The notes beneath the pieces were generated by a model. That model had not been told where the DNA came from and did not search any database. It was given only the letters and a program-made list of their open reading frames with translations. Positions 26,069-34,300 of a DNA stretch of 64,000 nt are shown here, in pieces; the stretch's first letter is position 1; the number at the start of each line of letters is the position of its first letter. The translations under genes were made by a program, and so were the position numbers. The stretch is taken from assembly GCA_021787845.1 (NCBI GenBank), contig JAJYLH010000008.1, forward strand, positions 1 to 64,000, written 5' to 3'. The stretch comes from Myxococcales bacterium (GTDB lineage: Bacteria > Myxococcota > Myxococcia > Myxococcales > JAJYLH01).

Positions 26069-26277
26069 CAGTAGGATGGGCAGTCCCGGAGCCCGCGGGG
26101 CTTCGGGCTGCCCGTCATTCCAGAGCGACAGATAGTTATTCCAGAGCGAACGTGTGACGACAGGCCGATGCCGCTCGAGTCGTCTGGAAGATCCGGAACG
26201 ATCGCTCTCCGACGGACAGCCCGCCGCGCGCGAAGAGCCGCGCTCGACGGGACTGTCCATCCTACTGGCTTGTAGTG
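26069..26277. mobile_element. REPIN-like element B
   Basis: Two inverted REP arms: CAGTAGGATGGGCAGTCCCG at the left and CGGGACTGTCCATCCTACTG at the right, 209 bases long, between the aconitase-like and DUF2062 genes. The left hairpin reads GGGCAGTCCCGGAGCCC / GGGCTTCGGGCTGCCC. Confidence 0.88.
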
Positions 26278-26299
26278 CACCGCGCCGCTGGCGCCCCGC

Positions 26300-26791
26300 T
26301 CAGGCGTGCCGGGGGTTCGCTCGTCGTCGCCGGGCGATGATGAGGGCGGTGACGGTTCCGAGGAGCAAGCCGAGCACGGTTCCGAGGATGATGCTTCCGA
26401 CCGCCCAGGCGACGACGAAGCGATGCAGGAACGCCTCGGGATGCACCGCGCGCAGCTTGGCCAGGGGAAGCGGCAAGGTCCGGTGACGGAGCAGGAGCTC
26501 GCCGAGGTTGCCGCTCGTGAAGGCGAGCAGCGGCATCAGCGGGGGAATCGAAATCTGGCTGCCGGCTAGGGCCGCGACCTTGTTCAGCCTGAGCACCCAC
26601 GCCAGCGCGAGCACGAGCACCGTCTGCAACCCGTAGAGCGGGGTGCATCCGACCAGAATCCCGAGCCCCACGGCGAGGCCCAGCCGCGCCGGCGTCGTGC
26701 CCTCGTGGACCAGCGCGACCAGCTTCTCGCGCACGCGCGTACGCCAGCGGCGCCAGCCGCGCTCGGACGAAGGAAGGGATTCAGCGCTCAC
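26300..26791 (-). CDS. DUF2062 membrane protein
   Basis: 163 residues with GTG start at 26791. Hydrophobic segments LGLAVGLGILVGCTPLYGLQTVLVLALAWVL and FVVAWAVGSIILGTVLGLLLGTVTALIIA enclose the family signature (small loop with CTPLYGLQT, then LNKVAALAGSQISIPPLMPLL). The C-terminus is basic (RRRRANPRHA). DUF2062 proteins are inner-membrane proteins of unknown role, often linked to lipid A or glycosyltransferase loci. No neighbour suggests more. Confidence 0.9.
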   Translation of the reverse strand: MSAESLPSSERGWRRWRTRVREKLVALVHEGTTPARLGLAVGLGILVGCTPLYGLQTVLVLALAWVLRLNKVAALAGSQISIPPLMPLLAFTSGNLGELLLRHRTLPLPLAKLRAVHPEAFLHRFVVAWAVGSIILGTVLGLLLGTVTALIIARRRRANPRHA

Positions 26792-27096
26792 GGTGAAGTC
26801 CCGAACCGGCCGCCCCTGGGCCGCACCGAAATCTCAGGCCGCCGTCGCGCGGCGACAAGCGCGGCCCCACCGGGCAGGAACTGCATCCTGTGACCACTTT
26901 CCGTTCATCAGCCATGGGGCTTCAAACCCGCCATCCGATCGATCGGGCTCAGACCGGTAGTGCCGGCTATCCGGCCCGGCACGCCAACGATCGTGATCGT
27001 GCCGGGCCAGAGGGCCGGCACTACTGACTTGCTGCGTGGCGTCGAGAATCTGCTCGTGCCGAGAAGATTTCGCGGGTTGGTGGTACAGCGACCCAC
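26792..27096. other. Intergenic region with a REP element
   Basis: About 305 bases between two minus-strand genes. Apart from the palindromic element at 26957-27024 I see no gene or terminator. Confidence 0.5.
26957..27024. repeat. GTAG-headed palindromic REP-like element, 68 bases
   Basis: Outer inverted repeat GTAGTGCCGGC / GCCGGCACTAC is perfect over 11 bases. An inner one pairs GGCCCGGCACG with CGTGCCGGGCC around CCAACGATCGTGAT. The arms differ in sequence from the REPIN family but share the GTAG head. Confidence 0.88.
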
Positions 27097-27816
27097 TCAC
27101 GCGAGCCCTCCGTTGATGCCGATGACCTGCCCGGTGATGTAGGCCGCCTTGTCGCTCGCGAGGAACGCGACGAGGTCCGCCACCTCCTGCGCCTGCCCGA
27201 GACGGCGCATCGGAATCATCGGCAGAATCTGCTCGACCGGGGCCTTGGCCATCATGTCGGTCTCGATGAGCCCCGGCGCGACCGCGTTGACGGTGACGTT
27301 GCGCTTGGCGAGCTCCTGCGCGAGCGCCTTGGTCGCGCCGCCGAGCCCCGCCTTCGCCGCCGAGTAGTTGACCTGCCCGCGGTTTCCGACGAGGCCCGCG
27401 ACCGAGCTCAAGCTGATGATGCGGCCCCAGCGGCGGCGGACCATCGGCATCACGAGCGGCTGGGTCACGTTATAGAAGCCGTCGAGCGAGGTCCGGGTCA
27501 CCCTCTCCCAGGCGTCGCGCTTGAGCGTCGGGAAGGGCGCGTCGGCCGCGACGCCGGCGTTGTTGACGAGAATCCCGATGGGCTCGCCTTGCAGGAGCTG
27601 CTCGATGGCCCTGCCGGTCTCCTCCGCGTTCGCCACGTCGAACCGGGCGAGCTCGGCCGTCCCGCCCGCCGCCTCGATGCGCGCCTTCACCGCCGCCGCC
27701 GCCTCGTCGTTCGACCGATAGTTCAAGACCACCGGGTGTCCGGCCGCCGCGAGCGTCTCGGCGACGGCCGCTCCGATGCCTCGGCTCGCGCCGGTGACGA
27801 GTGCCCGTACCGCCAT
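27097..27816 (-). CDS. fabG: 3-oxoacyl-ACP reductase (FabG-type SDR)
   Basis: NADPH-dependent reduction of beta-ketoacyl-ACP in fatty-acid or polyketide synthesis. Short-chain dehydrogenase motifs: VTGASRGIGAAVAETLA (cofactor loop), LVNNAGVAADAPF, the catalytic Ser in IISLSSVAGLVG, YSAAKAG (Tyr/Lys), and INGGLA at the end. At 239 residues it is typical. ATG 27816 follows GGGAG at six bases. The open frame upstream of it is the opposite strand of the ATPase gene. FabG-type enzymes are hard to separate from other SDRs by sequence. The gene stands alone. Confidence 0.9.
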   Translation of the reverse strand: MAVRALVTGASRGIGAAVAETLAAAGHPVVLNYRSNDEAAAAVKARIEAAGGTAELARFDVANAEETGRAIEQLLQGEPIGILVNNAGVAADAPFPTLKRDAWERVTRTSLDGFYNVTQPLVMPMVRRRWGRIISLSSVAGLVGNRGQVNYSAAKAGLGGATKALAQELAKRNVTVNAVAPGLIETDMMAKAPVEQILPMIPMRRLGQAQEVADLVAFLASDKAAYITGQVIGINGGLA

Positions 27817-27914
27817 GTCCGTCTCCCGTTCCGCCAGAGCGCCCCCTGACGCGCGCCGAGCGTACCCCAAGAGCGGGGCTCGCCGCGACCAGCCATCGCC
27901 CTCGCGTCCGCGCT

Positions 27915-27950
27915 GGATCGGACCGATCGGTCGGATCGGTCGGATCGGTC
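27915..27950. repeat. GATC palindromic repeat in a divergent intergenic region
   Basis: GGATCGGACCGATCGGTCGG followed by two more GATCGGTC steps, upstream of fabG. Confidence 0.85.
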
Positions 27951-28173
27951 TCCGCGCTCGAGCCTCGCTTGCGCGTCTCCACCAGCCCAGGTCGGGGTCC
28001 CGGGGCTCGGTGGGGAGTTCCGGCCGGCCGCTCGTCCCGGCGCGGCCCCTCGACGAGGCTCGGAGCGAGCGGAGCTTGACCGGCACTGGACGGCTCGGTC
28101 GGCAGGGGCGAGCGAAGGTGGTATGACTCCCGGCGGTCGGCTCGGGCGCGACGGCGGGTCGATGGAGAGAGCG

Positions 28174-29751
28174 ATGAAGAAGTTCAACACCACGGGTCCG
28201 TGCGACGCCCGATGGCACCACATGGTGCCGCCGGAGGCGCGGCTGCCGCAAGCGCGAGGCATGGTCGAGGACGGCTCCTACTTCGTCGTCCACGCGCCGA
28301 GGCAGACCGGGAAGACGACCACTCTCCAGGCGATAGCCCGGTCCCTCACCGCCGAGGGGAAGTACGCGGCGCTTCTGTTCTCCTGCGAGACCGGGGAGCC
28401 CTTGGGCGATGACATCGCGGCGGCGGAGCGCGCGGTGCTCAGCGATCTTCGGCGGATGGCCGAGAGCGATCTGCCGGCGGAGCTTCGGCCACCATCCTGG
28501 ACGGAGTCGGTCGCGGGGGAGTATCTTGCGACGAATCTGAAGGCATGGGCGAAGGCCTGCCCGCGGCCGCTCGTGTTGTTCTTCGACGAGATCGACGCCT
28601 TGCGAGGCGAGAGCCTGCGCACGGTGCTGCGTCAGCTCCGGTCGGCCTTCCCGACGCGGCCGATGGCTGCTCCCTGGTCGGTGGTGCTGTGTGGGCTCAA
28701 GGACGTGCGGGACTACAAAATTGCGAGCGGTGGTGACGCGACCCGGCTGGGGACTTCGAGCCCCTTCAACATCAAGGTGGCGTCGCTGCGCATCGGCGAC
28801 TTCACGCTCGACGAGGTGCGGACACTCTACGGACAGCACACGGCGGAGACCGGGCAGCCGTTTACGGCCGATGCCATCGAGCGAGCCTACGCCCTGACCG
28901 CGGGACAGCCGTGGCTGGTCAATGCCCTTGCTCGCGAGGTCATCGAAGAGATGCGCGTCGCTCCGCCGACGCCCGTCGAGGCGGACCACATCGAGGAGGC
29001 GAAGGAGCGGCTCATCCTGGCAAGGCAGACGCATCTCGATTCCCTGGTCGCGCGACTGATGGAGCCTCGGGTCCGGCGGGTGATCGAGCCGGTCATTGCC
29101 GGGACGCTACCTACCATCGACGGCGCGTACGATGACGACCTGCTGCACGTGCGAGACCTCGGGCTCGTCGCCCGTGACAATCCCCTGCGCATCGCGAACC
29201 CGATTTATCACGAGGTCGTGGTCCGGGTGCTGACCGCGGGCGCGCAGACGGTGGTGACCGCGGAGCCGCGGTCGTTCGTGCTGCCGGACGGCCGGCTCGA
29301 CATGGGACGCATCATTCGGGAGTTCGCCGAGTTCTGGCGGGAGCACGGGGAAATCCTCTCGGTGGACATGGCGTACCACGAGGTCGCGCCGCAGCTCGTG
29401 CTGATGGCGTACCTGCAACGGGTGGTCAACGGCGGGGGATACGTGGACCGCGAGTATGGCATCGGTCGCGGGCGCATCGACCTGCTGGTGCGATGGCCTT
29501 ATCGCGGCGCGGATGGGAAACGGATGTGGCAGCGAGAGGCGCTCGAGCTGAAGGTCTGGCGCGATCAGAAGCCGGACCCGCTGGCCCAAGGGTTGGCCCA
29601 GCTCGATCGTTACCTCGATGGCCTCGGCCTCGATACCGGGATCCTCGTGATCTTCGACCGCCGTGCCAACGTGCCTCCCGCGGAGGAACGCACCGAGATC
29701 TCTTCGACCCGCACCCCCCAAGGCCGCGAGGTGACGCTCTTGCGCGCCTGA
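28174..29751 (+). CDS. AAA-like ATPase with C-terminal PD-(D/E)XK nuclease-like domain
   Basis: 525 residues from ATG 28174, with GGAGA upstream. ATG 28162 would add four. The N-terminus KKFNTTGPCDARWHHMVPP is the signature of the AAA-like ATPase family (PF14516 type). Walker A is APRQTGKTTTL and Walker B LVLFFDEID, with sensor-like LCGLKDVRDYK and a winged-helix-like region to about residue 370. The C-terminal domain reads YGIGRGRIDLLVRWPYRG then ALELKVWRD, a D...ExK core as in restriction-type nucleases. Proteins of this build are often found near mobile or defence genes. Here an AbiE-like pair follows. Function is unproven. Confidence 0.85.
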   Translation: MKKFNTTGPCDARWHHMVPPEARLPQARGMVEDGSYFVVHAPRQTGKTTTLQAIARSLTAEGKYAALLFSCETGEPLGDDIAAAERAVLSDLRRMAESDLPAELRPPSWTESVAGEYLATNLKAWAKACPRPLVLFFDEIDALRGESLRTVLRQLRSAFPTRPMAAPWSVVLCGLKDVRDYKIASGGDATRLGTSSPFNIKVASLRIGDFTLDEVRTLYGQHTAETGQPFTADAIERAYALTAGQPWLVNALAREVIEEMRVAPPTPVEADHIEEAKERLILARQTHLDSLVARLMEPRVRRVIEPVIAGTLPTIDGAYDDDLLHVRDLGLVARDNPLRIANPIYHEVVVRVLTAGAQTVVTAEPRSFVLPDGRLDMGRIIREFAEFWREHGEILSVDMAYHEVAPQLVLMAYLQRVVNGGGYVDREYGIGRGRIDLLVRWPYRGADGKRMWQREALELKVWRDQKPDPLAQGLAQLDRYLDGLGLDTGILVIFDRRANVPPAEERTEISSTRTPQGREVTLLRA

Positions 29752-29804
29752 CATCGGACCGGGGATGGGGAGTCGAGCGGGCGGAGTCGGGCTTTGGAAT
29801 CGGC

Positions 29805-30556
29805 CTACCGGCGGCGTGGACCTTTGCGGGGTCGCGGTGGGGGAGGCGCGGGATCCTCGGAAGCGTGTCGGGACCGCGGTTCTGGAGACACGTCGACCAC
29901 GTTGGCTTGAATCGTCAACGGCCGTTCCGGAGGGACCAGGAGGTCGCCCACCCGTTTCAGGAAGAAAGATTTCACCGTGGTCCAGTCTCGCGGTCCCTCT
30001 CCCGGTAGTCGCGCTTCGCGCTCGGCATCGTCGAAATACGTGAGCGCGCGCAGGAGCAGCGCGTCCTCGACCTTGGGTCCATGAACCTCCCGAATGGCGC
30101 GCAGGCACTCGGCGAGGCCCAACCGTTCCCGCTCGAGCAAGACGTAGAGGTCGAAGAAGTCGCGCCGAGCTCCCCGGTCCAGGATGGCGTGGAGCTTGGT
30201 CGCGAGAAGCCCGGTGGTGCTCAGGCGCGGTGCTGGACGAAACGCGTCAAAGGCGGGAGCACGAAGATGGACACGGCCGTCGAGTTCCAGCGCAAGTGCA
30301 CCGTGTCCGCCGACGATTCGGGGACCTCGACGACTCCGGTGCGCTCCAGTTGGACCCGCAGGTCCGCGAGACCCTGGGCGTCCGCCACTCCAAAATCGAC
30401 GTCGCGGCTGGGCCGGTACGGGCACAGACAGCGAACGGCCTGCCCTCCGATGACGAACCAGCTCCGGAGATCACGCATCGCCGAGGCCAGCTCGGGCCGC
30501 ATGACGCGCGTCGGCGGCAGCACGGGACCAAGCTTCAGATTCCGCGGGCGCGACAT
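29805..30556 (-). pseudogene. AbiEii-like nucleotidyltransferase toxin, frameshifted
   Basis: The N-terminal part (ATG 30556) has the nucleotidyltransferase core WFVIGGQAVRCLCPYRPSRDVDFGV, with GG and D-x-D, and continues to VSIFVLPPL, where its frame stops at 30221. The rest of the family continues in another frame: AFDAFRPAPRLSTTGLLATKLHAILDRG and the typical RDFFDLYVLLE, ending at 29805. The switch lies near 30252-30258. This is either an inactivating mutation, a sequencing error or (less likely) recoding. The gene overlaps the end of the upstream small gene by 22 bases in a toxin-antitoxin arrangement. Confidence 0.75.
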
Positions 30557-31047
30557 GCCGCCTCCAGTAGACCGCGGCTCCGGGGCCGCCAGCCGCGCGT
30601 TCGGCGGGCCTGGTGCAGGTCGAGCCAGGGCAACCCCGAGGCGAAGCTGATGGCCGCCAGGTCGCCAAAATGAAAGCAGTAGAACGCCACCTGGTGTCCG
30701 GGCAGGCGGGAATCTGGCGAGAGGTTGTACAGCGCCGCCTGGACGGCGCCGGGGAGGTCGCCGACCCGATAACGATGGCCGTTGCTCCGACGGAGCAGCG
30801 CGTAGACGCTCGCGCGCGACGGGCAGGCCACGCCTTTGGGGCGGCAGAATCGAGCCACCGCGTCGAGGAGGGTCGGCAGGCGCGGGCGTTCCTGCGCGAG
30901 GAGGCGTCGGCGCAAGAACCTCAGGGCCTCGGGAGCGATTCGCGAAGACCCGCGATCGCTCGTGGGGTGCCGGGGGCCGGCCGGGCTACCCGGGCGGTCC
31001 CCGAGGCGTCGGCGGGCGATCGCCTGAGATAGCGCGAGGTCGAACAC
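30535..31047 (-). CDS. Putative antitoxin-like partner of the AbiEii gene
   Basis: About 170 residues starting at GTG 31047. A consensus TATAAT ends only six bases upstream, so the mRNA is probably leaderless. The middle contains a possible winged-helix segment (LPTLLDAVARFCRPKGVACPSRASVYALLRR) followed by YRVGDLPGAVQAALYNL, as expected of an AbiEi-type transcriptional repressor/antitoxin. Overall sequence is not recognisable to me. Position before and overlapping the toxin-like gene is the main argument. The C-terminal part is Arg/Trp-rich. Confidence 0.6.
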   Translation of the reverse strand: MFDLALSQAIARRRLGDRPGSPAGPRHPTSDRGSSRIAPEALRFLRRRLLAQERPRLPTLLDAVARFCRPKGVACPSRASVYALLRRSNGHRYRVGDLPGAVQAALYNLSPDSRLPGHQVAFYCFHFGDLAAISFASGLPWLDLHQARRTRGWRPRSRGLLEAACRARGI

Positions 31048-31053
31048 GGGCGG

Positions 31054-31081
31054 ATTATACCCTGATTGCCGCGTCCTGCAA
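31054..31081 (-). promoter_or_regulatory. Promoter of the AbiE-like pair
   Basis: Minus strand TTGCAG (31076-31081), 16-base spacer and a perfect TATAAT (31054-31059). Transcription would begin at or next to the GTG start codon at 31047. Confidence 0.75.
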
Positions 31082-31284
31082 GTCCGTGCATCGGCCGCTG
31101 GGAAGAATATCCCGACCGACCGAGAGCAGGTCCTTCGAGGCAGTTGCCCAAGGCCGTCAGAGCGCGACCTCGTTGCCCCGATCGATCGCTTCGAGGATGT
31201 GGGCGAGCCCCGGGTCACGACGGTCCATGACCCCGCACGGCGCCCAGGTTCGCGCCCTGCTCGGCTGACGTAGCGTTTTCCCGC

Positions 31285-31313
31285 TTGCATCGCTCGCCCG
31301 GTTCTGGTATAGC
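31285..31313 (+). promoter_or_regulatory. Promoter of the kelch-repeat protein gene
   Basis: TTGCAT, 17-base spacer ending TGG, and TATAGC. GGAGG follows six bases before ATG 31340. Confidence 0.65.
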
Positions 31314-31339
31314 GCCCGCCCGACCTTTCGGAGGGCTTG

Positions 31340-34300
31340 ATGGCGCTCCAGCTTCGCCGCACAGGTTTCGCTCTCTTCACCGTCGTCGTGCTTACGACCA
31401 TGAGCTCCTGCCCCGGGTGCGGGTCGAACGCTCCCGCTCATCCCGAGCGCTTCACCTCCGCTCATCCCGAGCGAAGTCGAGGGAGCGGCGCGAGCGCGGA
31501 GAAGCTCCTCGCGCAGCTCGATGCGGAGTTCCGGCCACCGAAGGCGCTGCTGCCCCCCTCGTATCCTGCTCATCCCGATGCTGCCCTTGCCGCTCATCCC
31601 GGACGCTTCGCCTCCGCTCATCCCGAGCGCAGTCGAGGGACGCAGGCGTTCCCGACGCGTCACCACGCCTTCGAGACCCTCGCCGATGGCTCCGTCGAGC
31701 TGGTACCCAGCCCTCCGCCGAAACCGCAGCCGCCCCCCACGAGGCAACACCCGGGTCGGTGGATCACCTTGAACGCCCGACTCGATGCCACCTACGGCGC
31801 CACCGCGCGAGACGGCATCCGCGTCGCGCTCCCGGACAAACCCGATATGTGGCTCCGGCAACGCCCGCTCGGCGGCGAGGACTCCCCGCGCGAGGAGGCT
31901 CGCGGCTACCTGGTCTATCCGAACGCAATGCCTGGCGTCGATGCGGTCTACTCGCCCTCGCACATCCGAGCGGAGGAGCTGCTCTACATCCACGGACCGG
32001 AGCACAACCGTAGGGCGGGGGCTTGTCCCCCGCCGCCCATCGAGTTCGAGATCACCCTCGGCCCCGGGCTCGCCCGGCTGCGCACCGATGGCAGCGGTCG
32101 CGGGCTCGAAGCCGTCAACCAAGGAGGCGAGACCCAGCTCCGCACCGCCGTCCCCGAAGGGACCGACGCGAGGCATCACCACGTCATGGGAAGGCTCACC
32201 GCCGAGCACGAGAGCGGGTCGCGGTGGAAGGTCAGCCTCACGCTCGATGGCCAGCCGACCTACCCCGTGCTGATGGACCCCACCTGGGCGACGACGGGGA
32301 GCATGGCCACTGCGCGGGACTACGAGACAGCAACGCTGCTGACGAATGGCGAGGTGCTGGTTGCAGGCGGATATGGCGCGACGGGAGCTCTCGCCAGCGC
32401 GGAGCTGTACGATCTGATGACTGGGACGTGGACGACAACGACGGGGAGTTTGGCCACCGCCCGCTACGCCCACACGGCGACGCTGCTGCCATCGGGGAAG
32501 GTCCTCGTGGCGGGTGGACAGAATCACGGAGAGCTCGCCAGCGCCGAGCTGTTCGACCCGACAAGCGGGACATGGATGGCGACCGGGAGCCTGGCCGCCG
32601 GGCGCTGGCAGCACACGGCGACCCTGCTACAGTCCGGGAAGGTTCTCGCCGCGGGCGGACAGGGCGCGACCGGACCTCTTGCCAGCGCGGAGCTGTATGA
32701 CCCGTCGAGCGGGACGTGGACGCCGACAGGGAGCCTAGCCACGCCGCGTTACTGGCAAACGGCGACGCTGCTATCGTCGGGGGAGATGCTCGCTGCAGGC
32801 GGCATTGGCGCAGACGGACGGCTTGCCAGCGCAGAGCTTTACGACCCGACGAGCGGGACCTGGACGACGACGGGGAGCTTGGCCACCGCGCGCGACGACG
32901 ACACCGCGACGAGGCTCCCATCGGGGAAGGTGCTCATCGCTGGGGGAGATGACGGCACGAGCGCACTGGCCAGCGCGGAGTTGTACGAACCGACGAGCAG
33001 GACGTGGACCCCAACGGGGAGCCTCGCCACCGCACGTGATGGCCATACGGCAACGCTCCTGCCGTCAGGGAACGTGCTTGTCGCGGGCGGATACAATTCT
33101 ACGAGTCAAACTCTCACCAGCGCGGAGCTGTACGATCCGACGAGCGGGACATGGACCGCGACGGCGAGCCTGGCCACGGGCCGCGACAACGACACTGCAA
33201 CCTTGCTGCCATCGGGGGAGGTACTGGTGGTGGGCCGCGTCAACGCCGCCGAGCTTTACGATCCGACCGCAGGGGCCGGCACGTGGAGCGCCACCGGATC
33301 GATGGTCACCCCTCGTAGTCAGCACACCGCCACGCTGCTCCCGAGCGGCAAGGTTCTCGTTGCAGGTGGAAGCAAGAGTGTCACCGGCATCGACACCGCA
33401 GAGGTGTACGATCCAGCGAATGGAATCTGGGGCACAACCGGCGCCTTCACGACTGCTAACGCCCATCACACAGCCACGCTGCTCCCAAGCGGGAAGGTCT
33501 TAATCGCGGGCGGGTATGACGGCACCAGCGTTTTGGCGAGTGCCGAGCTGTTCGACCCGGCGGCCGGGACCTGGGGCGCGACCGGCTCGCTTGTTACCGC
33601 GCGCGCCGATGAAACCGCCACGCCGCTCGCGAGCGGCAAGGTTCTGGTTGCGGGCGGACAAGGCAGCAGCGGCGGCGTGCTCGCGAGCGCCGAGCTGTTC
33701 GACCCGGCGACCGGAACCTGGAGCGCCACCGGCTCGCTGGCGACCGCGCGCGACGATGAAAAAACCGCCACGCCGCTCGCGAGCGGCAAGGTTCTGGTTG
33801 CGGGCGGATACGGCAGCAGCGGCGAGCTCGCGAGCGCCGAGCTGTTCGACCCGGCGACCGGAACCTGGAGCGCCACCGGCTCGCTGGCGACCGCGCGCGA
33901 CGATGAAACCGCCACGCTCCTCGCGAGCGGCAAGGTTCTGGTAGCGGGCGGAGATGACAACGGCCTTCTGGCAAGCGCCGAACTGTTCGACCCAGCGACG
34001 GGCACCTGGAGCGCCACCGGCTCGCTGGCGACCGCATGCCGGGGTTTCAGCGCCACGCTCCTTCCCTCCGGAAAGGTCCTGGTAGCAGGGGGCTGGGGCG
34101 GAAGCGGCAGCCTCGTGACCGCCGAGCTGTTCGACCCAAGTACTGGAACCTGGACTGCCACCGGCTCGCTGGGTACTGACCGCTCCTATCACACCGCCAC
34201 GCTCCTAGCGAACGGCAAGATCTTGGTCGCAGGGGGCGATTCCGGCTTCCCACAGACACTTGCGACCGCAAGCGCCGAAGTCTACGACCCGGGCGACGGC

